A stretch of DNA of 64,000 nucleotides from assembly GCF_028640845.1 (NCBI RefSeq), contig NC_080546.1:69159205-69223204 (forward strand), in the 5' to 3' direction. Under the pieces are notes generated by a model that saw only the letters and a program-made list of their open reading frames with translations, was not told the DNA's origin and searched no databases. This DNA is from Ahaetulla prasina. Lineage: Eukaryota; Chordata; Lepidosauria; Squamata; Colubridae. The position numbers were made by a program, and so were the translations under genes. This document shows positions 23,117-33,950 of this stretch, piece by piece. Every line of letters begins with the position of its first letter. The first letter of the stretch is position 1.

Positions 23117-23540
23117 AGAACAGAAGAACAGAACAGAAGCACAAGAACAGGCACTAAGTACCAGATCCGTAGAAGCAGGGATTTACCACACTAAATACAA
23201 CCCAAGGGGTAGATCAGTGTGTTTCAGTTGAAAGATGTGTGGACTAACTCCCAGAATTCTCCAGGCAGCCATCAAGGAGTTTCATAGAAGGTTGTGGAGA
23301 ATAATAGAGCTAAGAATCTGTGGGACTTCCGGATCCAGATGGACAGGTAGGCATTAGATAATCAACCAGACACTGTAGTAGTAGACAAATTAATAGACAA
23401 AGACCAGAAGAGCTCAAGAGGCCAGGCGAGTGGGTGAAACGAGGCACCTCTTAACATGAGTGACATAAAGTTGGCCACGCTTACCTAGCCAGTCATTAGG
23501 GCAGAGAACTGGTTGTTAAATTATTTGAATCCCACCACTG

Positions 23541-23640
23541 GCTGGAAGGGTCCTTTGAAGGTCTTTTAGTTCAACCTCCTGCTCAAGCAGGAAGCTCTAT
23601 ACCATATGTTGCTTATGAACTGACAAACTCCAATGTTCAT
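23541..23640 (-). mobile_element. CR1 3' end
   Basis: Complement of the CR1 3' UTR: GCTGGAAGGGTCCTTTGAAG, AGTTCAACCTCCTGCTCAAG, then CTATACCAT. The same sequence type is at 30839-30962, 47766-47845 and, on the plus strand, 60948-61005. Confidence 0.75.
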
Positions 23641-24142
23641 TATATAACTGGCTATTTTGGTTGACTTGACTTCCTTTTTGTATTAATAGCTAATACAGCT
23701 GATGTTTGTATAAAACCTCCCTGAGATTATGGCTGTTACAGTCTTTTGTTGCATGGAGAAGCCCCCTGTCAATTGGCTTTTCTTTTTTTTTCTTTCACTC
23801 ATTCAGCCCATTAGAATGTTGGAAAGAAGTCATGAAAAAAGAGATTCTGTTTATTCATCTGTCTCTTAACTATTTAAAAAGGATGCAACAAAATCAATTT
23901 TGGTATGATGGAAGATGCAGGCAAAGGAAAGGTCATCTTCTTAAAATATACTAGATCTAGCCCATCACGGAAAAGAAACATGTTCCCAAAAAATTCCCCC
24001 AAAAGCATCTTATGGGAAAGCCAAGTGGGCACCAGGTTGGAATGCTGACAACTGCTCCATTCTAAGCGTCCCTTTTCTCTTTAATGTGATCACATGATTC
24101 AAAGCACAGTGGTTCAGCTTAAATGTGCTTCCCAGTGCATCG

Positions 24143-24145
<3 letters not shown>
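23641..24145. other. Unannotated sequence
   Basis: About 500 bp without a recognised feature. Confidence 0.35.

Positions 24146-24186
<41 letters not shown>
24146..24186. repeat. (CA)n microsatellite
   Basis: About 20 CA dinucleotides. Confidence 0.97.
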
Positions 24187-24188
<2 letters not shown>

Positions 24189-24941
24189 ATATGCACACAA
24201 TGTTAAGAGAAAGCAAAAACACAGAGAGAACATACACCTTGATTTGTTCACAAAAGAAATGCACATGTACATACATCAGTTTATTGTACAAAAATATATA
24301 TATAAATTCTTTTGATGGCCATTACTGGTAAATAGGTCCTGCATTCATGGTATTCTCTGAAAATGACAAATATATCTAATGGCCCTAGAAATATTGGAGA
24401 TATCTGAATTATGAAAGGTTATTTATACCTCAAGTTCTGCCTGATCATATTTTAATGAATGAAAATAAATACATATATTTGCCCATCCCTTTGTCTTCTC
24501 ATTTTTAAAATTTATTTAGCTTTCTTATATGTCTCTCGTTTTCTTTTTTGAATTAAATTGCAAATCTTAAGCCATCTAATTAAAAAGAATAGTTACTTGG
24601 CAAATGAAAAAGAACTCAAATTGTATGTTTTAAACTGACTTAAAATTACTACTCCTAATAAAATAAAACTAACTTAACTAATTTATAGATAACATTAAAT
24701 AAAAAATAAACTATTTTACATCCATATAAGAGTAGCTCAAACTGACCCTTTTCATGGTTTGCATAATACCATACATTCCCCATTGTTCAAACTGAGAGAA
24801 TAAAATAATAAAATAAAATGCACAGGCCAAACTAAAAGCCATATTAAAACTGTATCTGAGTGAAATTTTCTTACTGGTCTGCAAGATCCATAGCATTGAA
24901 GAAAACTTCCCTGTTCAGAAATATTACGGATACTGACGCGC
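24187..24941. other. Unannotated AT-rich sequence
   Basis: About 750 bp, no recognised gene or repeat. Confidence 0.35.
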
Positions 24942-25565
24942 TACCATATTTTTCGAAAGCATAAGACGCTCCAGACTATAAGATGCACATTAGCTTTAGA
25001 GGAGGAAAAAGAAACCTGCCTCTGTCTCCAAGTATCCATCTGGTATTCATCTGGCTAGCGTCCTTGCAGCAAACAGAAAACAGCCTGGTCAGCTTCAGCA
25101 CATTATCGCAGCCCCAGCACTTGGCTCCTCAGGATTCTGCTCCATTGCAGCCACCACAAGTCAACTGAGCTGAGCTGCTGCCACTGCCAGGGAACGCTGG
25201 AGTCTTCGCTGCCGAGCAGCTGATCAGCAGTTGGATCGGCCTCCTGGAATATCGCTAGTCAGCTGTTCTAGGCAGCAGGGATTGCCATGACCTGTTCACC
25301 GCGGCCCGTTCGCTGCCACCCATTCACCGCCGCACCCTATTTACCACTGCCATGGCCCGTTCGCTACCACCCATTCACCATGCCCATTCACTGCCGCAGT
25401 CCATTCGCCACAGCCCGTTCTCCACAGCCCATTCACCACAGCCCATTCACTGTTACCATTTGCTGCCACCGCCCATTCACCACCACATCAATATTTGCTC
25501 TATCAGACACACAGACATTTCCACCCACTTTTGGGGTGGGAAAAGTGTGTCTGAAAATTACAGTA
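24942..25565. mobile_element. MITE with TACCATATTTTTCG ends, expanded by a minisatellite
   Basis: The left end TACCATATTTTTCGAAAGC followed by ATAAGACGC and the right end GTGTGTCTGAAAATTACAGTA are inverted copies, each bounded by TA. TA flanks suggest a Tc1/mariner-type target, but the superfamily is unproven. The interior is filled by the minisatellite at 25290-25495. Confidence 0.6.
25290..25495. repeat. Minisatellite of CCCATTCACC(A/G)CxGCC units
   Basis: Roughly 12-22 bp imperfect units: CCCGTTCGCTGCCA, CCCATTCACCGCCG, CCCATTCACCACAG and so on. The proline/histidine-rich frames through it are artefacts. Confidence 0.8.
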
Positions 25566-25811
25566 TTTCAGAATGAGTTTTCAAAGAAATTGTTTTTGTA
25601 CTTTGTAGTTTCCAATATTGAAAAATCATACTCTTCCTACAAAGTGAGTTCCACATATCTTCCTTTATGGAAAAATACAGAGAAATAAACTGAGAAAATA
25701 TAACGAAATGCAAAATTTCCTTTGTTATTGTAGGAAAAAATTAGAAGCAACTATTAGCAATTAGAAGTGACCATTCTATTAATTCCTGCCAATTGAATCT
25801 TGATCATTGTT
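25566..25811. other. Unannotated sequence
   Basis: AT-rich, no feature seen. Confidence 0.35.
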
Positions 25812-25950
25812 TCTATATACCAATGACTGAATTTCTAATCATCTATCTGTTAAACTACTGAAGCTTGCAGATGACACAACAGTGATCGGTCTCATTCGAA
25901 ACAATGATGAATCTGCATTCAGATGAGAGGTTGTACAACTAGCCTCAGCA
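25812..25950 (+). mobile_element. LINE reverse transcriptase fragment, opposite orientation to its neighbour
   Basis: Encodes KLADDTTVIGLIRNNDESAF, the palm motif of the LINE that lies on the minus strand at 25985-28064, where the same segment is at about 26690-26830. It is therefore an inverted partial copy next to that element's 3' end. Confidence 0.7.
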
Positions 25951-25984
25951 ATCAGGAAACAATCAATATCAGTATAAATTGTAA

Positions 25985-28064
25985 GGATACAAGCAACAAA
26001 GTTACACTCATAAGTGGAAGGAGATGGGTGATGGGAATGATGAGAAGATTATTAGTGCAGATTTAGTAAATAGTTTGACAGTGTTGAGGGAATTATTTGT
26101 TTAGCAGAGTGATAGAGTTCAGGAAAAAACTGTTCTTGTGTCTAGTTGTTCTGGTGTGCAGTGCTCTATAGCATCGTTTTGAGGGTAGGAGTTGAAACAG
26201 TTTGTGTCCAGGATGCAAGGGATCTGTAAATATTTTCACAGCCCTCTTTTTGATTCGTGCAATATACAAGTCCTCAATGCAAGGCAGGTTGATAGCAATT
26301 GTTTTTCTGCAGTTCTAATGATCTTCTGAAGTCTGTGTCTGTCTTGTTGGGTTGCAGAACCAAACCAGACAGTTACAGAGGTGCAGATGACAGACTCAAT
26401 AATTCCTCTGTAGAACGGAATCAGCAGTTCCTTGGTCAGTTTGAGCTTTCTGAGTTGGCACAGAAAGAACATTCTTTGTTGTCCTTTTTTGATGACGTTC
26501 TTGCTGTCCATTTTAGATCTTTTGATATGGTAGAACCTAGAAATTTGAAGGTTTCTACTGTTGATACTGTGTTGTCTAATATTGTGAGAGATGGAAGTAT
26601 GGAAGGGTTTCTCCTAAAGTCTACCACCATTTCTATGGTTTTGAGTGCTGTCAGTTCCAGATTGTTCCGGTCGCATCACAAGGCTAGTCTTTCAATCTCC
26701 CATCTGTACGCGGATTCATCATTGTCTCGAATGAGACCGATCACTGGTGTGTCATCTGCAAACTTCAGTAATTTAACAGATGGATCATTAGAGATGCAGT
26801 CATTGGTATATAAAGAGAATACAGCCTTGGGGGCCCCCTGTGCTAATTGTACAGGTATCTGATGTGATTCTGCTTAGCTTCACCTGCTGCTTCCTGTTTG
26901 TTAGGAAACTTACGATCCACTTACAAGTCTGTTCAGGTACCTGTAGCTGGTTTAGCTTAGTTAGAAGAGTGTCTGGAATGATGGTATTGAATGCTGAACT
27001 AAAGTCTACAAAGAGTACCTTTACATAGGTCTTTGGAGATTCAAGATGTTGTAGGATGTAGTGCAGAGCCATATTAACAGCATCATCTGTTGATCTATTT
27101 GCTTGGTATGCAAATTGCAAGGGGTCTAACAGCGGATCCGTGATGGTTTTCGAGTGGGACAGCACTAGCCTTTCAAAGGTTTTCATGACTACAGATGTTA
27201 GAGCAACTGGTCTGTAGTCATTCAGTTCCTTGATGGTGGGCTTCTTCGACACTGGGATGATAGTAAAGCGTTTGAAGCAAGGAGGAACATAGCACGTCTC
27301 TAGTGATTTATTGAAGATATGGGTGAAGATGGGGGCCAATTGGTCAGCACAGACTTTTAAGCAAGAACGAGTTATCTTGTCTGGGCCTGGAGCTTTTCCT
27401 GGCTTTTGTCTGTGAAATAGGTCTTGCACTTCCTTTTCTGTGATCACTAGGGGTTGTGAATCCAATGGGATGGGGTCAGTTGTAGGAGGCTTGGCTGTTG
27501 TTGGTGTGTCTGAAATGTGGGTTGTGGAGATAAGTGGCTGTAGTTTCCTTTCATACCTGCAGTAAAACACGTTCCGGTCATCTGCCAGTTGTTGATTTCC
27601 TTCAGCCTGGGTAGGAGGTTTGCCATAGCCAGTGATATTTTTAAGAGTTTTCCACATGTTTGCTGGTTCATTTGTTGAGAACTGATTTTTTAGCTTTTCA
27701 GAGTCGCTTCTTTTTGCTGCTCTGATCTCCCTTGTTAATACATTTCTAGCCTGACTGTACAGTATTTTATCACCTTTTCTGTAGGCTTCCTCTTTGAAAT
27801 GACGTAGCTGCTTAAGTTTAGCTGTGAACCAAGGTTTGTTGTTACTGTATATTTGCAAGTTCCTTATCAGTACACATAGGTCTTCACAGAAGCTGACATA
27901 CGATGTTACAGTATCTGTGAGTTCATCCAGGTCTGCAGAGGTATTGCAAAGAGGAAAAAAATCTGCATTCCTGTTGTGCGAAAAATCATGATTTAATTTC
28001 ATAGATGAATGGGGAAACCATAAAGAAAATTCTGCCATCATAAATGTCAAGGTCAAGAAAAAAA
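25985..28064 (-). mobile_element. Jockey-superfamily LINE (Rex1/L2-like), 5' truncated
   Basis: The minus-strand frame 28071-26800 carries reverse transcriptase motifs in order: KPGKAPGPDKI, IIPVSKKPTIKELNDYRPVA, FVDFSSAFNTIIP (catalytic aspartate) and TGGPQGC. A short deletion and frameshift follow at about 26815, then FADDTPVIGL-like palm residues at 26735-26765 and a C-terminal frame (26511-26236) with SVTVWFGSATQQDRHRLQ. The 3' UTR runs to about 25985. The endonuclease is absent. At its right the L1 copy X is inserted. The clade name is tentative. Confidence 0.8.
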
Positions 28065-28714
28065 AACACATTCACATTTTTTTATTAAAAAAGTTTTACA
28101 AAATTTTTCCCCATACATCCCCCCCATCCCTCCCACACTAGCCCTCTTCCTCCCCTTCCCCTTCCCCCACTCCTCCCCCAGACTTCCCGGAGCAAATACA
28201 GGGTATAATGTCAACAATCACAAACTAAAATATACTAATCATCCAAAAGCTCCCACCCCTCTCTAAGCCCTTAACTCCCCTTTTCCATAAAAATGAAGAA
28301 AGGATTATAGCAATGCAATTTACAGTCTTTCCATTCTTAAACTATTTAACTTTTTAGTCTTTCAGTCCAATTTTTAAATATCAGTCTATCTTCTCCATTC
28401 CTGTATATGTCTTGCATAAACAGTCCTTCAGATACGAAATTTCCACATTGCCATTTAAGTTCATAAATTTTACTGTCCATTCTTCAACAATAAGCGGTAT
28501 TCCAACTTCCGATATTACACCATCAAGAGTTATTCTTCAATATCATCCATGTTTGCTTTCTAAAATGTATTTGGCAATCAAAAGTCAATTAGGAAATATA
28601 CTTTATAATCCATATTTATATGTTCATCAAATAAACATCATCCTTTTAATTTGTTTAAATCTAACATTTAACTCCAGTTCATTCCCATATTCCCAACATT
28701 GTATTCTAAACAAT

Positions 28715-28751
28715 GAGTCCTTCGGGAGAAGGGCGGTATAGAAATCTAATA

Positions 28752-28818
<67 letters not shown>

Positions 28819-28819
28819 T
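28715..28819 (+). mobile_element. Minimal L2 3'-end insertion with (AAT)n tail
   Basis: Only the last part of an L2 is present (GAGTCCTTCGGGAGAAGGGC, then GGTATAGAAATC), followed by about 25 AAT units. It is flanked by an 11 bp duplication TTCTAAACAAT (28704-28714, 28820-28830) inside copy X. Confidence 0.75.
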
Positions 28820-29262
28820 TTCTAAACAATCTCGTCATATATAATTCCAACTTTAAATTAATAAGCATTTTCTAAATCCTTAACCAGTTGATTTTCTTAA
28901 CAATAAAATTCCAATTATATCTCTCACTCTTAATTAATCAAATAACTTTACTAAAATTACATCTCCAACTTATAACCAAAATAAATCAATTATTAACAAT
29001 TAAACCATATATAAACAAATGACATCCTTACAGTCACATCTCCAAGATTTAAATTATTATTTTAACTTTCTTCTTTTATTATATTCAAAAATTTTTTTTT
29101 ATCCTTTCCCATAAACAGAAACACCCTTTAATTTAAAAGCTACCTAAGTCTTTCCTTGTTCTTTTAATTCCCCTGTTTTCTCCAATATTTCTCCTGTCCT
29201 TATCTTCCCTTATCTTGTATTTGTATTACATCCTTATCCCATTTTTTTGCCATCAACTTAGC

Positions 29263-30179
29263 TTCTAGCAACAAGGATTTCCAGCCTTTAATACATTAAT
29301 ATAAAAATCTCTTGCTTTAAGAACTGTACTAAGGGAATACTTTCTTCCTTTATAATTCACTGTTAAACCAGCTGGAACATCCCGTCTAAACTGTATCTGA
29401 TATTTCTTAAGTTCATCCACTAAAAAGGCAAATTCTTATCTCTTTCTTAACATTTTAGGAGGAATTTCCTTCATCATTATTATATCTTGCTCTAGTATTT
29501 GAAATTTATTTTTATAAAATGCTTGTAAGATTCCATACCTAATCTTCTTAGTTGTAAAATAAATCACCACATCTCTTGGTAATTGCCTCTGTCTAGCCAG
29601 CCAGGAGTTAACATGATAAATTTTTTCAATATTAACTTCAAAATCTTCTGGATTCTCTCCAGTTATCTGTGCAAAAGCCTGTGTAAAAATCTTCTTTAAA
29701 TTCTCCTGCTTACATTCCTTCAATCCTCTCACCCTTACGGCATACTCCATTAACCTATATTGTAATATAACCATTTCTTCATCTGCCCTATCCACCTTAA
29801 CCTGTATTCCCTCTATTTTGTTTTCTAAATTCAAATTAACTTGATTCATTTGGACCTCCTCTATTTTCCTTTCCAAATCCAAATTAACTTGATTAAGTTT
29901 TTCCATTCTTTCATTCATCTGAATAGTATAATCTAAGTGTTTAAATGCATCCACTACACTTTCCAAATCCTTATTCTGAATTTCCACCATATCTTTAAAA
30001 TCCAGTATTTCTTTTTCTATTTCATTAAATTTTTGATCTATTACAGAAATTTGAACCTCCCAAAGTTCTTTTAAAAAAGCCCTTAAATATTCCTTAAGAT
30101 CTTCTTTTAACTTCTGTATTTGAACTAAAGAGATTTCACAGTCCTTAATAACATTTGGCTTTGTTTGCTTAAAAGCCAT
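29263..30179 (-). pseudogene. L1 ORF1 of copy X
   Basis: A 247-codon frame from an ATG, then one frameshift at about 29436, after which the adjacent frame continues to about 29263. Codons 1-130 are a lysine/glutamate-rich coiled coil with an internal repeat (QVNLDLERKIEEVQ, then QVNLNLENKIEGIQ). Codons 135-245 fit the RNA-recognition domain, and the part after the shift (DVPAGLTVNYKGRKYS) fits the C-terminal domain. The family role is to coat L1 RNA and act as a nucleic-acid chaperone. Apart from one shift the frame is well kept. Confidence 0.75.
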
Positions 30180-30828
30180 TTCCTGTTAAGCTATAATATG
30201 CCAAATGGCAAGAGAAATAGAAAAAAAAGGATAGAAAAATTCAGTAAATTTTCTCCTCTTGAACACTATAATAAAAAATAAATCAGTTCTTGTTCATTCC
30301 ATTTACTTAATCTCTTCTTATATACTTCGTGTAGCTTCAACACCAACTGCTTTAACAAGCACTTCCTTAACTTTCGCTTTCAAAGAACAAAGCGCCATTT
30401 CCTTTCTTCGTCTCCGATCTTTCCAACAAAATATCCTCTGGTTAGGGAATTAGAATTTCCTCACACAAAACTGCCATTACTCCTGTTTTTGCTCCGTCTG
30501 TGTTAAAAATCCATTCACAGGTCCATATTGATCGCAGGAGTGGACGCAACGTTTTGTTCTGGCATTAAGGCAGCAGCACTCCGGATCCGGAGCTTTTCTG
30601 AGCTTAAGAAGAAGCGCTCACCCTCAAGCCTCCAGAAACTTTCCGGGGGCTTTCCGGGGGGCTCTACTTCAGCCCGAATGCTCCCATTTCTCTCTTTACC
30701 CGAGTTGCCAGACAGCTGATTTGCGCTGTCTGAGCGGCTCTACGCGATCACGGAGTTATAAGACCGCCATCAACGCAGGGGAGCCACCGGAAGTCAACAC
30801 ATTCACATTTTTAACTGCATATGAATCA

Positions 30829-30962
30829 GAATCAGAATAAAGCTGGAAGGGACCTTGGAGGTCTTCTAGTTCAGCCCCTGCTCAATCAGGAGATCCATGG
30901 ACCACACAACTGACAGTCCAATCTCTTCTTAAAAATCTCCAGTGATGAAGCACCCACAACTT
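30829..30962 (-). mobile_element. CR1 3' end (left part of a long, much-interrupted CR1)
   Basis: Starts at the CR1 terminal repeat (complement of ATTCTGATTCTGATTC), then GCTGGAAGGGACCTTGGAGG and on to AAGCACCCACAACTT, where an L1 is inserted. The CR1 resumes at 34880. Confidence 0.8.
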
Positions 30963-31157
30963 TTATTGTATTTCTTTTAATACAAAACATTCCATCATTC
31001 ATTAAACAGTGTGTTATCTGGGTACAAATTTTTTGTGTCACAACAATTAAAGCTTACTACCATATTTATTATTTATATCTACTCGTAATATTAATGTTTA
31101 ATACTTAACATATCTATTATCATAACATTTCTCTTCTTAACAACTTATTTAACTTTA

Positions 31158-32160
31158 TTATATATTATTTTCATATTTATTCTCTAACCATTGGTAAAAT
31201 ACATCCCATATATTGTAATAATTAGATTCTTCCTTTTCCTTAATTACAAATGTTAATCTATTCATTTCTGCATATTCCAATATTTTCTTAATCATGTTTT
31301 CATCTACAGGAATCTCTTCACATTTCCAGTTCTGTGCAAATACAATTCTAGCCGCAGTTATTACATGAATAATCAATTATACATTTTCTTATAATAATTC
31401 CCTGGTAAAATCCCCAACAGGAATATCTCAGGTTTTAAATCAATATTCTGCTGCATCATCTTCTCCAATCACATACAAATTTTTACCCATTATGTTTTTG
31501 CTTCTTCAGACATCCACCACATATGATAATACGATCCCGGTATCTGAAGGCATTTCCAATATTTTAGTTGATTTATCTTTAAACATTTTTGCCCATTTTT
31601 CAGGTGACAAATGCCATCTATAAAACATCTTGTACAGATTCTCTTTGTATGCAGTTGACATTGTTAACTTATAATTCCTATCCCATAATTTCTGCCATTT
31701 ATCTAACTCTATCATATGTCCAATATTTTTTGCCCATGCTATCATTGTTTCTTTAACTTGTTCTTCTTATAATTTGATAATAAATAACTATACCATTTTC
31801 TTATCACTCCCTCATCTGTTCCTGTTAATATCTTATCTAATTCTGTCAATTCCATATAAAAACCATATAATTTTGCATCTTTTTCATATCTAGATTGTAT
31901 TTGCAGTTGTGTATACCACAACATATCAATCCCCTGTTTTTCCAAATCTTGTTTCGTTTTAAGTTCCCCCTTTTCTGATAAAATGTCCTTATATCTAACA
32001 ATATTTCCCATATTAATAGTATTTGGATGTATAAGTGCTTCCATTGTCAAAAGCCAAACTGATATCTTCAAGTAATGTTGTTCTCTAATTTTCTCCCATA
32101 CTAATAATAAAGCATTTCTTATATAATGTCTTTGAAAGCAACCATGTATCTTATTTTTCC
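31158..32160 (-). pseudogene. L1 ORF2 C-terminal region
   Basis: Broken minus-strand frames (32443-31742, 31745-31506, 31376-31158) carry tryptophan- and lysine-rich L1 C-terminal sequence such as KMFYRWHLSPEKWAKMF and AARIVFAQNWK. The last motif recurs in the L1 fragment at 48719-48910. Confidence 0.7.
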
Positions 32161-32184
32161 CATACCATAAAAAGGCATGCCAAC

Positions 32185-33159
32185 CAGTGGTGGGTTGCCC
32201 CGGTTCACTCCGGTTCTGTAGAGCCAGTAGTAAAACTCTTCTGGTGTACGGAGAACCGGTAGTATTAGCTGGCTGGCCACACCCCGAACCAGTTCCCTGA
32301 TCATCAGAGGTTTGCGTTTTTTTTATTTTTAAAAGCCTCTTTTCTTCAGCCAAAAAAAGGCTTTTAAAAGAAAAAAAACACTCTGATGATTGCGCGACTG
32401 AGCAGGGATCATCAGAACCCTTTAAAAAAAATTTTTTTAACAACCTCTTCAGCTGCAGAGGTTGTTAAAACAAAAGGTTTTAAAAGGCTCCTCTGGCAAT
32501 CCCAGCTGAGTTAAGAGCTTCTGGGCTGCTATTAGGCAACTTCAGCTGGATCCTCAGAGGAGCCTTTTAAAAACTTTTTTTCCTCTGGCCCACCCAATCC
32601 CCGCTCCTCACTTAATTAACTAAACTCCTTTCGGGCTCGCTTTCCTTCGGCTTCTGCAATCAGTTGCATCAGCTGCAACTGATTCTGCCTTCCTGCAATC
32701 CATGTCCACAGTGCCTTTGCTGGCTGAGGAACTCTGGGAGTTGAAGTCCACAAACCTTAAAGTTACTAAGGTTGGAGACCCCTGATCTAAAAAATATAAA
32801 TAAAATAATAAAATATTTGTGCAGCTTTCTGAGATTTGGTGTGTTTCTGTAGTGTTTCACTCTAACTACACACACACACAGAATCTCACAAAGCTGTATG
32901 TGGCATTTTGTGTATGTGTGTGTGTGTGTGTGTGAGTTGTGTTGTGTTGTGTGTGTGTAAAGTGTGAAAGTTGGTTTTTGGTACCTCTTATTGTTTTGTA
33001 TACTTTGTTTATTATTTTTATTATTTATTGTTATTGGCCAGACCCACCCAGTCACATGACCGCCAAGCCATGTCCAGTGTCACATGACCATCAAGCCACG
33101 CCCACAAAATAAGCCACGCCCACAGAACTGGTAGTAAAAAAAATTAGAACCCACCCCTG
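32185..33159. mobile_element. hAT element with internal hairpins, nested in L1
   Basis: The ends CAGTGGTGGGTTGC and AACCCACCCCTG are inverted repeats. The flanks ATGCCAAC (32177-32184) and GTGCCAAT (33160-33167) match at 6 of 8. L1 sequence is continuous across the insertion. The interior has a 93 nt hairpin (32299-32391), a second perfect one around AACAACCTCTTCAGCTGCAG (32437-32467), and CA/GT microsatellite runs at 32868-32960. Confidence 0.75.
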
Positions 33160-33322
33160 GTGCCAATCCAATTGCAAGTCATGTCCCTCCAATGTCAATA
33201 ATCTTGTATTTCTCAATACAATCCATTCTTTCATCCATGTTAACACTGCTGCCTGGTAGTATAGTTCCCAGTTTAGTAGTCCAAACCCTTCTCTGGTTTT
33301 CGCATCTTGTAACAGTTTTAAA

Positions 33323-33811
33323 TTAGATTCTCGCCTTCTTCCCCTGCCATAGAAATTTCACTATTATTTTGTTCAAATTTTCAAAATATTTTTTCTCCAA
33401 TATTATTGGAATTGTTTGGAATAAAAATAATAATTTTGATAGCATGTTTATCTTGATTGTTGCTATTCTTCCTATTAACAGTAATTGCAAATTTTTCCAT
33501 CTCTCCAAATCTGTCTCAATTTGTTTTATCAGTTTATAAAAATTATCTTCCTTAATCGTAACACATCTTGCTGTTAGTTGAATCCCTAAGTATCTTACTT
33601 TCTTTGTGATCTGAATATCTAACTTCTTTGTTAACTCCCTTTTCTGTTTCTCTGTAATGTTTTTCACTAGTATCTTAGTTTTCTCTTTATTAATTTTTAA
33701 TCCTGCCACCTCATCATATTCTTTTATTCTTTCTAATAGTTTTGGGCCTGTGGATCTTCTAAAATCGTCTGCAAATGCCTGTAATTTATATTTCTCCTTT
33801 TTAATTTCCAT
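33323..33811 (-). pseudogene. L1 reverse transcriptase, FADD motif and thumb
   Basis: A 162-codon minus-strand frame with YKLQAFADDF (catalytic aspartates), EVAGLKINKEKTKIL, VRYLGIQLT, WKNLQLLLIGRIATIKINML and KFLWQGKKARI, the usual order after the L1 palm. Upstream palm motifs (30-60 codons before FADD) are frameshifted at 33812-33950, where the inversion point lies. Confidence 0.85.
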
Positions 33812-33950
33812 ACCTTTTATCTCTTTATCCTGTCTTATATTTCTATTTAATACTTCCAGCGTCAGTAAAAATAATAGTGGAGATAGAAGACATCTGTCTT
33901 GTACCTTTCATAATATTAACCTTTTCCATCATATCTCCATTTACCATCAC

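Larger units (their letters stand above)
19864..23540. mobile_element. hAT element, 3.68 kb composite
   Basis: The left end CAGTGGTGGGATTC (19864-19877) and right end GAATCCCACCACTG (23527-23540) are perfect 14 bp inverted repeats. A perfect 8 bp duplication GCTGGAAG flanks them (19856-19863 and 23541-23548). Subterminal GGTTCGC and AGTTCGGCGAACC motifs are typical of this squamate family. The interior holds a SINE, a GT microsatellite and an ORF1-only L1, so the element was enlarged by later insertions. Confidence 0.85.
28082..30795 (-). mobile_element. ORF1-only L1-type element (copy X)
   Basis: Flanked by a 17 bp duplication AACACATTCACATTTTT (28065-28081, 30796-30812). On the minus strand it begins GACTTCCGGTGGCTCC, followed by a 5' UTR, ORF1 (30179 to about 29263), a 3' UTR with a G-rich tract (complement of 28118-28181) and an A-rich end. 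No endonuclease or reverse transcriptase. A tiny L2 insertion lies inside (28715-28819). Confidence 0.85.

Noticed and set aside
25287..25688. 133-codon proline/histidine-rich frame
   Set aside because: Translation of the minisatellite.
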